Below, piece after piece: positions 8,339-17,002 of a DNA stretch of 64,000 nt. Each line of letters opens with the position of its first letter. Position 1 is the first letter of the stretch. The DNA is from S5-A14a sp050908895 (GTDB taxonomy: Bacteria; Bacillota; Clostridia; Peptostreptococcales; Anaerovoracaceae): positions 620,001 through 684,000 of the forward strand of contig CP171222.1 of the NCBI GenBank assembly GCA_050908895.1, in the 5' to 3' direction. Made by a program: the position numbers and the translations under genes. The notes beneath the pieces are model-generated. The model worked only from the letters and a program-made list of their open reading frames with translations, was not told the DNA's origin and searched no databases.

Positions 8339-9061
8339 ATGAAAAATATTTATAAGATATCAATAATTTATACATTTATAATGGCAATAGGAATGTTTGT
8401 TTGTAAGCATTTATATAATGTTTCTTACGGAAATGAAAAATTTATAGCTACATTATTACCTTTTTTAATAGTGCTATTACCGTTTTCTGTGTTAAGTTTT
8501 AATAAACATAGAAAAGAAATAAAGTATTCACTTCCAAGATATAAATTATTTATGATTTTATTTATTCCGGTTATATTAGTTTCAATATTTGCAATAATAA
8601 AAAAAGCAGAGTTTTCTTATTCGTTTTTTATAACATTAATAGGAGCTTTATTAGTAGGAGTAAACGAAGAGCTTGTATATAGAGGAATAATTTTTACCAA
8701 TGCTGTAGGAGAAAAAGGACTTATGAAAGGTATATTTATATCTGCAACAGCTTTTTCTTTGTTACATGCAGTTAATATTCTTGGAGGATTAACTCTCGGT
8801 GCTGTTATTGTACAATTAATAAGCACTTTTATAGCAGGATTATTTTTTGCTACTAGTTATAGATATACAAAAAACATTTGGATTTTAGTTGTTTATCATG
8901 GATTATGGGATTATATTTCACTTAGTGAGATAGGTAGATTGTATCCTGTTATTGATGGAATAATTCGTATTCTTTTAATAATAGAATTAATAATAACACT
9001 CGTGTTGATAATAAAATATAAGAAGGAAGTTAGCCATATAAAGAAAAAGACAAAAAAATGA
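8339..9061 (+). CDS. CPBP-family intramembrane protease 3
   Basis: A 240-residue polytopic membrane protein with all three CPBP motifs: EExxxR in NEELVYRG (about residues 110-115), FxxxH in FSLLHAVN, and HxxxD in VYHGLWDY. The C-terminus is lysine-rich and cytosolic-looking. The start has a weak ribosome binding site and follows the second CPBP gene by 66 bases. Transcriptional linkage to the two preceding CPBP genes is likely. The substrate is unknown. Confidence 0.88.
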   Translation: MKNIYKISIIYTFIMAIGMFVCKHLYNVSYGNEKFIATLLPFLIVLLPFSVLSFNKHRKEIKYSLPRYKLFMILFIPVILVSIFAIIKKAEFSYSFFITLIGALLVGVNEELVYRGIIFTNAVGEKGLMKGIFISATAFSLLHAVNILGGLTLGAVIVQLISTFIAGLFFATSYRYTKNIWILVVYHGLWDYISLSEIGRLYPVIDGIIRILLIIELIITLVLIIKYKKEVSHIKKKTKK

Positions 9062-9510
9062 TATAAAAAATATGAATAAAAATACAAAAATTATTAAAAA
9101 ATATTAATAACACGTATCGTTTTGTGTATAATTATTAGTTACAGATAAAATAATTAGGCATTTTTACTAGAAGTAATATAAATGAACATTTATTAAATCA
9201 AACCGGACAATTCTATATAACATATATTGTAGAATTTATTTGGTAGGAGTTAAACTTTACGCATATTACACTTTGAGCGATAAGTCCAAATAAGCTTAAT
9301 ATCTAATCTATCATACTATTTAATAAAATACTACTTTTAGAACTTACAGTGCGATTTGTGAGTTTCTAAGAGTAGTATTTTTATATACTCAACATTTTAT
9401 TAATTTGTAGAAGTTAAAATAATATTTTACAAAATCTAAAATGATAAGGTTTTCATATTTAAAAGCTATTCAATTTGAATGGTATTGTAAAGTAGAGGAG
9501 GGGAACAAGT
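9062..9510 (+). other. Gene-free leader with two hairpins
   Basis: This 449-base AT-rich gap has no gene. An imperfect hairpin lies at about 9210-9240 (AATTCTA ... TAGAATT). A strong terminator-like stem is listed separately at 9327-9385. I could not match any riboswitch consensus here. The surface-protein gene begins after a GAGGAGGGG site at 9497-9505. Confidence 0.5.
9327..9385 (+). terminator. Terminator upstream of the CWB2/Cna_B gene
   Basis: The arms AATACTACTTTTAGAA (9327-9342) and TTCTAAGAGTAGTATT (9364-9379) match at 15 of 16 positions and are followed by a T-rich run. It could end the CPBP transcription unit or attenuate the following gene. Confidence 0.7.
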
Positions 9511-10194
9511 ATGAAAAAACAGTTGAGTGTGTTTCTAGCAAGCACAATGATCATTGGGAATATAGGAGTATCAACAAGTATGTCTTATGCAGACACAAAC
9601 GATGTGTCAAGAATCAGCGGAAACGATAGATTTGAGACTTGTGTCAAGTTGAGTGAAAAAAATTTTAAGAAATCGGACATGGCTGTTATTGCATCTGGAG
9701 AAAGCTATCCGGATGCACTATCTAATGGAGCTTTTGCAACAAGGTACAATGTATCTTTATTGCTGGTAAAAAGAGATAAGATACCTAAAGTTATTTCAAA
9801 TGGATTTTTAATTACTAATTGTCCGTTGATAGATATTCCTGTTGAAAAATATTGGAACTCTAAACCAATAGAATTCATGCCTTCATCTCTAAATGACAAT
9901 GTGCTTGCAAGAATAAACGATAGTGAGATTACTAATTTACAAAAGTCAAAGGTATCTATTCCTTCCTCAATCAAAGTTAACCTTTTAGCGGATAATAAAG
10001 TTATTGATATATTGGAAATAACAAAAGAAAACAATTGGAAAGGTTCTTTTAAGAAATTACCAATGTATGATGAAAATGATGGACATGAAATTAACTATAC
10101 AGTTAAAGAAGTGCCTATAAAAGGTTATATAGCAGAGTATTTGCAAGTAGGCAAATTAGTTATTGTCAATAAATATATTATATTAATTGGCTAA
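9511..10194 (+). pseudogene. Chimeric surface protein: CWB2 start fused to Cna_B end
   Basis: 227 residues. A signal peptide (MKKQLSVFLAS to SYA, cut near residue 27) leads to a single cell-wall-binding repeat 2 segment with RISGNDRFETCVKLSE and YPDALSNGAFATRYN. The sequence then switches, near NCPLIDIPVEKYW, to a Cna_B-type segment with SIKVNLLADNKVIDILEIT and INYTVKE. CWB2 proteins normally carry three repeats and Cna_B proteins end in a sortase signal; neither is present. A large internal deletion joining two genes, or the two ends of one gene, is the simplest reading. A good ribosome binding site (GAGGAGGGG) remains, so it may still be expressed. Confidence 0.65.
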
Positions 10195-10354
10195 TAAAGT
10201 GGATGATAAAAATATGAGTAATCGGAGATAGCTATGTCAAAAGGAATAATTTATTTGAGGATTTCCGTTGTTTATGAATTTATTAAGAATGTAAGGCTTG
10301 AATGTGAGGAGTGTCGCAAATGTGACATAATCATTCTATAATAAGAGGATTGCA

Positions 10355-10754
10355 ATGAACAAATATATTGAATCCGAGACATTAGAGTTAAAAGAAAAAT
10401 ATACATATACAATTGCAAAAGAAATAGTATCTTTTCTAAATAGTAGTTGGAACAGCTCTTATCGGTGTAAAAGATAATGGAACTGTAATTGGTGTGAGAA
10501 AAATTGATGAAGTTCTTAGAAAATATCCGATATCATAACGAGTCAAATTGAACGGAATCTTCAAGATGAAATTAACTCAGAGCTTAAATTTGATGAGGGC
10601 AAAACAATCATTGCAATTCATATAAATAAAGGTCGAAATTATATTTATTGTCAAAAAAATATGGATTTTCTTCTGCCGGATGTACCATAAGAATAGGTAC
10701 AACATGCAAAGAGATGACCTCTGACCAAATTAAAATAAGATATGTATTGTTCTG
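10355..10754 (+). pseudogene. Decayed AlbA_2 (Schlafen-like) domain gene
   Basis: From the ATG at 10355 (AAGAGGA in front) the frame reads MNKYIESETLELKEKY, then TIAKEIVSFLNSS, and then breaks. After a frameshift it continues as GTALIGVKDNGTVIGVRKID. Further on, downstream frames give ERNLQDEINSELKFDEG-like sequence. This is the start of an AlbA_2/ATP-binding domain protein, in which ESETLELK and GGTxxIGVxDDGxVxG are conserved. Such proteins are often regulators or defence-linked. Several frameshifts and loss of the C-terminal half mean it is dead. It sits directly on the leader side of the CRISPR array. Confidence 0.72.
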
Positions 10755-10884
10755 ACAAGAAAAAAATCTTTGTAAGTGGTATTTGGAGCGATTGGTTTCA
10801 TATGAATCCTTTTTATATCTAACGGCTTTTGTCAACAAAATAGCTGTTTCTCGCAAAATATCTGCGAAACTACCGTTTTGTCAC
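10755..10884 (+). promoter_or_regulatory. CRISPR leader region
   Basis: These 130 bases between the AlbA_2 pseudogene and the first repeat contain no gene. The degenerate repeats are at the far end of the array, so this side is inferred to be the leader, holding the array promoter and the site of new spacer addition. A hairpin-like TCTCGCAAAATATCTGCGAA motif lies just before the first repeat. Confidence 0.55.
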
Positions 10885-11698
10885 ATTGAACATTAACATA
10901 AGATGTATTGAAACTGGGCTGTTGCAACTTTTATCAATTCCGAAAGCATATTGAACATTAACATAAGATGTATTGAAACAGAATCTGAAACTACAGAAGA
11001 AGCAATCGAGGAACCTATTGAACATTAACATAAGATGTATTGAAACAAATTAATTAACTATGCGACTAACTTTCTTGAAAGATTGAACATTAACATAAGA
11101 TGTATTGAAACCACGTAGTATTTGACCCTCCACATTTAGTTTCTCCATTGAACATTAACATAAGATGTATTGAAACTTATCAGATGAACCCAAAAGTAGC
11201 AAAGTAAATAAATTGAACATTAACATAAGATGTATTGAAACTCGAGGGACTAGAAGCTGACCAATATGAAATCATATTGAACATTAACATAAGATGTATT
11301 GAAACGAAGTAGTAAGGACTTCTCCAATGAGGAAGTCCCTATTGAACATTAACATAAGATGTATTGAAACCACTTTGCCTGTAAAGTGTTTTAGAGCCTA
11401 TCCCCATTGAACATTAACATAAGATGTATTGAAACTCTAGCACCTCCTTAAGTCTGTTTTCTAATTTTCCAATTGAACATTAACATAAGATGTATTGAAA
11501 CAACGGACGTTTTGTTTCGGTTGTCCAGTGTACATTTATTGAACATTAACATAAGATGTATTGAAACAGATTTAAGCCTATAAATATGTGGTTTAAGTAC
11601 CCATTGAACATTAACATAAGATGTATTGAAATCATACATAGCGACGGTTGCGGATCTAAAAAGCTATGATTGAACATTAACATAAGATGTATTGAAAT
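10885..11698 (+). CRISPR. CRISPR array, 13 repeats and 12 spacers
   Basis: Thirteen copies of a 30-base repeat begin at 10885, 10950, 11017, 11082, 11147, 11212, 11276, 11341, 11406, 11472, 11538, 11603 and 11669. Each starts ATTGAACATTAACATAAG and ends GTATTGAAAC. Spacers are 34-37 bases and all different. The last two repeats end in T instead of C, which marks the trailer end and sets transcription on the + strand. The 3' eight bases ATTGAAAC are the classic 5' handle of crRNAs processed by Cas6 in type I-B and type III systems. No cas gene is in the window, so the array depends on a distant locus or is orphaned. Confidence 0.97.
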
Positions 11699-11755
11699 CC
11701 CGCTAAATTTACTGAAGAGAAATCTAAAAATGTTATGGGTCTGTAAATAATTTTG

Positions 11756-11800
11756 TGTATCAATCTTAGTCCTGAAAAAGGGTAAGGGTTGATACATTTT
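11756..11800 (+). terminator. Hairpin beyond the CRISPR trailer
   Basis: TGTATCAA (11756-11763) pairs with TTGATACA (11789-11796) and is followed by a T run. It could stop array transcription, although it overlaps the terminal repeat of the decayed insertion element. Confidence 0.4.
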
Positions 11801-11807
11801 TAGAGAG

Positions 11808-11850
11808 TGTGAGATTTTTTCTGTAAATTAGCCTTCTATGGTAATTTTTA
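11808..11850 (-). repeat. Solo IS256-type terminal repeat
   Basis: TGTGAGATTTTTTCTGTAAA and the next two bases (11808-11829) match the right end of the intact IS256-family copy (1827-1848, reverse complement) at 21 of 22 positions. Similarity continues for about 20 bases inward (CTTCTATGGTAATT here, CTTCTATGATAATT there). Only this end remains. It is evidence of a lost second copy of the same element next to the CRISPR array. Confidence 0.7.
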
Positions 11851-11939
11851 AAGAATTTTGTCAGAGTCGACTGACCTATTTAACATATTCAATATAAAAT
11901 ATTAATAAAGTCATGTCAAGGACCGCTCCTAAATGAGCG

Positions 11940-12684
11940 GTCCAATTTCATACTCTTGTAAAAATTCAAAGTGGAATTCTACCCTCATACATTATGCTAA
12001 ATTCACCATATGCCTTACCTCAGTTTCTGATTGGTTGAGTCCATTTTTTCGTAGCTTTAAATGTAGACAAGTAAAGTGACTTAAGCAGTGCCTTATCGCT
12101 TGGAAATACCGTTCTCTGCCTGTTAAGTTTCTTGTATGTGCTATTAGCTTTACATGATAATGTATGGCGTCTAAAAACACCATAGGATAGATTTTTTCTA
12201 ATGGTCTATTTTGCCATTCCTCTATAGTCGGTAGTATTTTATTTTTTATCTTTGATACCATTGTTTCTGATATGCCAAATCCATAGATATCTTTAATGTG
12301 AGATGATATGTCTCTTGTTGTCATTCCTTTGGCATAGATTGATATTGTTTGATTCTCTATGTTAGAAATATCTTTTTCATATTTCTTTAAAGACTGTGGT
12401 TCGAAAGATCCTTCTCTATCTCTTGGAATATTTAAATCTATATTTCCATAGGATGATTTAACTGTTTTTTTACTTGAACCATTTCTTGTATTTAAAGATA
12501 ATGGTTTTTCACCATATTCATAATCTAAATGATTATCTAATTCAGCTTTTAACATCTGTTCCAGTGTATCACCTAAGAGATCTTTTAGTGCTTCTTGTAA
12601 GTCTTGTACTGTTTCCGATTGATATTCTTCAATTAACATCTTAGAAATCTTGTTTAACTTTGTTTCCGGTCTTTTTATTGGCAT
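11940..12684 (-). pseudogene. IS256-family transposase, internally deleted
   Basis: From the ATG at 12684 the protein follows the IS256 pattern (MIEEYQSE, TLEQMLKAELDNHLDY, DREGSFEPQSLKKYEKDIS, ISIYAKGMTTRDIS) to FLDAIHYHVK near residue 178. The central catalytic region of roughly 150-170 codons is missing. In another frame the C-terminal end resumes as KKLNRQRTVFPSDKALLKSL then ATKKWTQPIRN, with a TGA where a tryptophan belongs, and YGEFSIMYEGRI. Deletion, frameshift and stop together make it inactive. It differs clearly from the intact copy at 438-1682, so it is a separate IS lineage. Confidence 0.85.
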
Positions 12685-12765
12685 AAAAATTCATCCTAAT
12701 TAGTTTTTCTTTATCCTAATCAGGAGGTTTCTATACACAAAATTTTACACAGTCTTTTGGATAGT

Positions 12766-12900
12766 CTAAACAATCAGTCCAAGCGAAAGTTTGAACTCAA
12801 TAGGGCTCAGATATCCTAATGATTTCTTGCTTTTTTTTCATTGTACCAATGAAGGTACAAATATAACTCATGTGAGAATTCCTCTATGGTCACATCCTTG
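12766..12900 (-). pseudogene. C-terminal remnant of an IS3-family transposase
   Basis: On the minus strand the sequence reads TIEEFSHELYLYLHWYNEKK and, after a one-base shift, SLGYLSPIEFKLSLGLIV and stop. The phrases YNxKR, LGYLSPIEF and the short tail are the standard end of IS3/IS150 OrfB. About 45 codons remain. It marks the outer edge of the mobile island. Confidence 0.75.
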
Positions 12901-13060
12901 TATTATTGAGGTGTTTATACCCTTGTTAGCCGCCACTTAACATTATGAAACTTAAATTTAAACACGGATTTTGCCATTTGGATTAATAAGCAGTGGGTAA
13001 AGGAAGTTTGTTATTTGAGTATTAAGAAATAGAATTAATTTATTATGAATAGATTTTTTA

Positions 13061-13125
13061 TTGACATAATCCTGCCCATATGGGATAATGTAAACAAAAG
13101 ATTAGTAGCAACAAACTTTTGTTTA
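13061..13125 (+). promoter_or_regulatory. psuK promoter with two palindromes
   Basis: TTGACA (13061-13066), a 17-base spacer and GATAAT (13084-13089) form a near-ideal housekeeping promoter. The palindrome CCCATATGGG (13075-13084) sits between the boxes, where an operator would block polymerase. Downstream, TAAACAAAAG (13091-13100) and CTTTTGTTTA (13116-13125) form a perfect 10-base inverted repeat. The first gene encodes its own helix-turn-helix, so self-regulation by one of these sites is plausible. Confidence 0.7.
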
Positions 13126-13234
13126 GTGAGAGCTTGAAGTATAAATGATTTTACATCACATGATATAACCAAAAGGGGGCTTATCTTAAGCTAGCTCAAT
13201 ATAGAGTAATTGTACCTTAAGAAAGGAGTTGGAG

Positions 13235-14320
13235 TTGGTTACAGACAGAGAACAAGAAATTTTGAAACTCGTAAAGAAAAATCCTATGATTTCTCAGCAA
13301 GATCTTGCGGAAACTCTAGGCATTACCAGATCTTCGGTAGCAGTTCATATTTCTAACCTTATGAAAAAAGGGGAAATTAAGGGAAAAGGATATGTTTTCG
13401 GAACCAGACCTTACGTGGTAGTGGTAGGGGGACTTACTCGAGATGTGGGTGGCAAGCCCTTTGCAAAACTAATAATGGAAGATTCAAATCCGGGTACAGT
13501 TAAGACAACTCTTGGGGGCGTGGGAAGAAACATTGCTCATAATATTAGCCTTCTTGGCGTTGAAACTAAGATGTTAACTGCTGTTGGAGATGATCAGATG
13601 GGGAGAACAATCAGAGATGAAAGTTCTCATAAACTTATGGATTTTTCCCATATACTTAAAGTAGATAATCAGGTAACGGCGACTTACCTATATATTGCAG
13701 ATCAGAAAGGTGATATGGTTTCGGCTATAGCGGATATGCAGGTTTTAGATCATATCTCGCCGGAATACATTGAAAGTAAGAAAACTTTGATTTTAAAAGC
13801 TAAAGCAGTAGTTATGGATGCCAATATTCCAAAGGAAACCATGGATAAACTCGCAGAAATATATGATGGGCCGATTTTTGTTGATCCGGTCTCAACAGAA
13901 AAGGGTAAGAAATTAGAAGGATTCTTACATAAAATTCACACCCTGAAACCCAATAAAATGGAAGCCGAAATGCTTACCGGAGTTACAATCACAGACGAGA
14001 AGACACTGGAAGAGGCTGCAGCTATTTTGTTGTCAAAAGGAGTTAAAAGAGTGTTTATCAGCCTAGGTCGTGAAGGGGTCTATGCAACTGATGGAACAAA
14101 ACACTTCAAGTTTCCAACTTTACCGGTTAATCTGGCCAATGTGACTGGCGGAGGAGACTGTTTTATGGGGGGGCTGGTTTACAGTTATATTAGCAATTTA
14201 AGTATGGAAGATACAGTAAAACTTTCTTTAGCCGCATCGGCAATGGCTGTGGAGAGTGATCAAACTATTAATGAAGAGATAACAATTGAAAAGGTGCTTG
14301 CCCGCGCCAATATGAATTAG
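13235..14320 (+). CDS. psuK: Pseudouridine kinase, PfkB family with N-terminal HTH
   Basis: About 361 residues. Residues 1-55 form a MarR/Lrp-like winged helix (EQEILKLVKKNPMISQQDLA, ITRSSVAVHISNLMKKGEI). The rest is a PfkB sugar kinase with the N-terminal GGVGRNIAHNISLLG, a DANI segment and the C-terminal signature VTGGGDCFMGGLVYS, which holds the catalytic Asp. It phosphorylates pseudouridine to its 5'-phosphate for the glycosidase encoded next. The TTG at 13235 is preferred because AAAGGAG ends 6 bases before it; a TTG at 13229 abuts that site. The HTH fusion suggests that the kinase regulates its own operon. Confidence 0.88.
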   Translation: MVTDREQEILKLVKKNPMISQQDLAETLGITRSSVAVHISNLMKKGEIKGKGYVFGTRPYVVVVGGLTRDVGGKPFAKLIMEDSNPGTVKTTLGGVGRNIAHNISLLGVETKMLTAVGDDQMGRTIRDESSHKLMDFSHILKVDNQVTATYLYIADQKGDMVSAIADMQVLDHISPEYIESKKTLILKAKAVVMDANIPKETMDKLAEIYDGPIFVDPVSTEKGKKLEGFLHKIHTLKPNKMEAEMLTGVTITDEKTLEEAAAILLSKGVKRVFISLGREGVYATDGTKHFKFPTLPVNLANVTGGGDCFMGGLVYSYISNLSMEDTVKLSLAASAMAVESDQTINEEITIEKVLARANMN

Positions 14321-14345
14321 TATGGATAATAAATGGAGGAAAATT

Positions 14346-15269
14346 ATGACAAACAGTAAATTTTTAGACATTGCACCAGAAGTTACAGAGGCTCTAGCAG
14401 ATGGAAAGCCAGTTGTAGCCCTCGAATCAACAATAATTTCTCATGGAATGCCGTATCCACAAAACGTAGAGACAGCTTTAAGAGTAGAAGAAATCGTAAG
14501 AGAAAACGGTGCAGTTCCAGCAACTACAGCAATTATAGGTGGGAAGCTAAAGTGTGGATTAACAAAAGAAGAAATCGAGTACCTTGGCAAAAAAGGCCTT
14601 GAAGTAACAAAATGCTCAAGAAGAGATATTCCAATGGCAATTGCTAGAGGTTTTGATGGAGCAACTACTGTTGCGACTACAATGATTATTGCTAATATGG
14701 CTGGGGTTTCGATCTTTGCAACTGGAGGCATTGGAGGGGTTCACAGAGGTGCTCACGAGACTATGGATATTTCAGCAGACCTTGAAGAACTTGCAAATAC
14801 ACCGGTTATGGTTGTTTGTGCAGGAGCAAAGGCAATTTTAGATATTCCGCTTACACTTGAATACCTTGAAACAAAAGGAGTTCCCGTATTGGGATATGGT
14901 ACAGATATGCTTCCGGCATTCTATACTCGTGGTAGCAAATACAAGGTTGATTATAGAGTTGATACACCTGAAGAAGCAGCCAAGGCTTTTGCTGCTCAAA
15001 GGGGAGCAGGACTCCATACAGGAATGCTTATGGCAAACCCAATTCCGGAAGAGTTTTCTATGAATGAAGATTTAATTAACGAAGCTATAGAATCGGCTGT
15101 TAAAGAAGCTGAAGAAAAGGGTATTAAAGGAAAAGAATCAACACCGTTCTTGCTTGCTAAGGTAAAGGATATTACTGCGGGTTCAAGCTTAGATGCCAAT
15201 ATTCAGCTTGTTTTTAATAATGCAAAAGTAGCTGCACAAATTGCCAAGGCCCACTGCGAGAACGAATAA
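14346..15269 (+). CDS. psuG: Pseudouridine-5'-phosphate glycosidase
   Basis: A 307-residue enzyme that cleaves pseudouridine 5'-phosphate to uracil and ribose 5-phosphate. Family signatures are PVVALESTIISHGMPYPQN, ATTAIIGGKLKCGLT, GGIGGVHRGAHETMDISADL, the catalytic-lysine region VVCAGAKAILDIPLTLEYLE, and GLHTGMLMANPIPEE. The ATG at 14346 has ATGGAGG at a good distance; an in-frame ATG at 14322 is poorer. It follows psuK by 25 bases, and together they salvage pseudouridine from RNA decay. Confidence 0.95.
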   Translation: MTNSKFLDIAPEVTEALADGKPVVALESTIISHGMPYPQNVETALRVEEIVRENGAVPATTAIIGGKLKCGLTKEEIEYLGKKGLEVTKCSRRDIPMAIARGFDGATTVATTMIIANMAGVSIFATGGIGGVHRGAHETMDISADLEELANTPVMVVCAGAKAILDIPLTLEYLETKGVPVLGYGTDMLPAFYTRGSKYKVDYRVDTPEEAAKAFAAQRGAGLHTGMLMANPIPEEFSMNEDLINEAIESAVKEAEEKGIKGKESTPFLLAKVKDITAGSSLDANIQLVFNNAKVAAQIAKAHCENE

Positions 15270-15359
15270 AAATATAAATATTAGACATTAAAAGAGGCAA
15301 AAGAGCAATTTGATAAAATTCTCTAAGCTATACTTTGTTTTGTCGCAAGGAGAATATTA

Positions 15360-16109
15360 ATGAAATTTGTTTCGTGGAACGTAAACGGACTGAGAGCCGC
15401 ACTAAAAAAAGATTTTTTAAATTCAATAAGAGGACTGGATCCGGATATTTTAGGATTGCAAGAGACTAAAATGCAACCTGGCCAAGCAGAAGTAGATTTA
15501 CCTGAGTATGAGGAGTATTTTAATAGCGCAATAAGAAAAGGATATTCCGGAACTGCTGTATTCACAAAAGAGAAACCAATTAATGTGACTTTCAATTTTG
15601 ATGGTCACGATACAGAAGGAAGAACAATAGTTTGCGAATATGAAAATTTTTATTTTGTAACAGTATATGTTCCAAACTCTCAGAACGAGTTGGCAAGACT
15701 TGATTACAGGATGGAGTGGGAAGAGGACTTCAAGGCATATATGCTTGAGCTTGACAAGAAAAAACCTGTGATTATATGTGGGGACCTTAACGTTGCACAC
15801 AAAGAGATTGACCTTAAAAATCCAAAGACTAATCGTAGAAATGCCGGCTTCACTCATGAGGAACGTGGTAAGTTTGGAGAACTTCTTGAGTCTGGATTTA
15901 CCGATACATTTAGATATCTTTATCCGGATCAAGAGTCTATATACAGTTGGTGGTCGTACCGTTTCAATGCCCGCAAAAACAATGCCGGTTGGCGTATTGA
16001 CTACTTCTTAGTTTCAGATAGAATCGCAGATAAAATTAAAGAAGCAGAGATTCATACTGACATCTTTGGCAGCGATCACTGTCCCGTAAGCTTGGAGATT
16101 GATCTGTAA
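15360..16109 (+). CDS. exoA: Exodeoxyribonuclease III (AP endonuclease)
   Basis: This 249-residue Xth/ExoA enzyme cuts DNA 5' to abasic sites and trims 3' ends in base-excision repair. Conserved blocks are FVSWNVNGLRAAL, GLQETKMQ, VTVYVPNSQNE, GDLNVAHKEIDLKNPK, TFRYLYPDQESIYSWWSYRF, RIDYFLVS and GSDHCPVSLEIDL, covering the metal-binding Glu, Asp and His. An AAGGAG site lies before the ATG. The stop overlaps the next start as TAATG, so the two genes are coupled. Confidence 0.96.
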   Translation: MKFVSWNVNGLRAALKKDFLNSIRGLDPDILGLQETKMQPGQAEVDLPEYEEYFNSAIRKGYSGTAVFTKEKPINVTFNFDGHDTEGRTIVCEYENFYFVTVYVPNSQNELARLDYRMEWEEDFKAYMLELDKKKPVIICGDLNVAHKEIDLKNPKTNRRNAGFTHEERGKFGELLESGFTDTFRYLYPDQESIYSWWSYRFNARKNNAGWRIDYFLVSDRIADKIKEAEIHTDIFGSDHCPVSLEIDL

Positions 16110-16981
16110 TGAGTCCTATAAGGAATGGTAGGGCTATTTTAGCCGATAACAAAAATTTGTATGTTTCGAGATATGATATTAATCTGGGCGTGGGTATGAG
16201 GATAGTTCATCTCTCTGACATTCAGGGTGCCGGTTTTGGTACTGATAATTCAGATTTAATAGAAAGGGTTGCTCTTTGCAACCCTGATTTGATTGCAATA
16301 ACCGGGGATCTGATTGATCGTAGGATGAAAGGGATGACGGATTTTAAGAATTCTATTGAACTTTGTAGGAAGTTAGCGAATATATCATCGATTGTTTTTT
16401 CATATGGTAATCACGAACTTGCATTTAGCCCAAAAGTGGTAAATGAACTTAAGCTTGCCCTTGAAGCGGTAGGCGTTATAGTTCTTAAGGGGGAAAGTCA
16501 CTTATTTGATTATCAAGGAAAAACTATTAAAATATCCGGTTTTGATGAGATTTTGTTAATGGTTCCAGGTAAGAATCGAATGAAGAAAAATTTTGATGTG
16601 AATCTTGAAGCGGTCCTTGAACATGCCAAATATTTGGGAAATGGTTACTCATTGAAAAAAGATGTTTGGAAGAAAGAAGCATTATGCTCAGCAAATCCTT
16701 GGGACGCAAGTATTTTGCTGGCCCATGAACCTCAATTTATAAGAGAGTATGGGGAAGGTGACTTTGACCTAATCCTATCAGGGCATGCTCACGGTGGACA
16801 AATTAGGTTGCCTCTTATTGGAGGAGTTTTTGCACCGGGCCAGGGATTTTTTCCTAAATACACAGCAGGAATTCACAGGGCGGGAGCACATTCTAGGATG
16901 GTAATATCCCGTGGACTTGGAAACAGCACTTTTCCAATTAGAATCGGCAATCCTCCGGAGATTGTTGTAATAGAAACCTAG
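16109..16981 (+). CDS. Calcineurin-like metallophosphoesterase
   Basis: A 290-residue phosphoesterase with the full set of metal-binding motifs: HLSDIQG (DxH variant with Q), GDLIDR, YGNHE, LAHEP and SGHAHGGQIRLP. It has no clear signal peptide or membrane helix, unlike many YkuE/YaeI relatives of this group, and the first motif has Gln where His is usual. The substrate is unknown; YaeI-type members act on lipid or nucleotide phosphates. It is coupled to exoA by a one-base overlap and ends in a shared terminator with the convergent gene. Confidence 0.85.
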   Translation: MSPIRNGRAILADNKNLYVSRYDINLGVGMRIVHLSDIQGAGFGTDNSDLIERVALCNPDLIAITGDLIDRRMKGMTDFKNSIELCRKLANISSIVFSYGNHELAFSPKVVNELKLALEAVGVIVLKGESHLFDYQGKTIKISGFDEILLMVPGKNRMKKNFDVNLEAVLEHAKYLGNGYSLKKDVWKKEALCSANPWDASILLAHEPQFIREYGEGDFDLILSGHAHGGQIRLPLIGGVFAPGQGFFPKYTAGIHRAGAHSRMVISRGLGNSTFPIRIGNPPEIVVIET

Positions 16982-17002
16982 GCATTAAAGCCTAGGTTTT
17001 TT
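16974..17002. terminator. Bidirectional terminator
   Basis: AAACCTAGGC and GCCTAGGTTT arms (16974-16983, 16990-16999) form a perfect 10-base stem with a T run on the + side and an A run on the other. It lies between convergent genes and includes the stop codon of the minus-strand gene. Confidence 0.85.

Larger units (their letters stand above)
11741..12752 (-). mobile_element. Decayed IS256-family element beside the CRISPR trailer
   Basis: Terminal repeats of 20 bp lie at 11741-11760 and 12733-12752. Both have AATTTTGTGTAT on the inner side and match at 17 of 20 positions. They enclose a damaged minus-strand transposase. Just inside, at 11808-11829, is a second end-like sequence almost identical to the terminal repeats of the intact IS256-family copy (listed separately). 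A hairpin at 11919-11943 (GGACCGCTC / GAGCGGTCC) follows the transposase end. The structure suggests nested or recombined insertions. Confidence 0.7.

Noticed and set aside
11448..11797. Open frames on the minus strand through the CRISPR array with repeated SIHLMLMFN
   Set aside because: They are translations of the repeat itself and have no start signals or family features.
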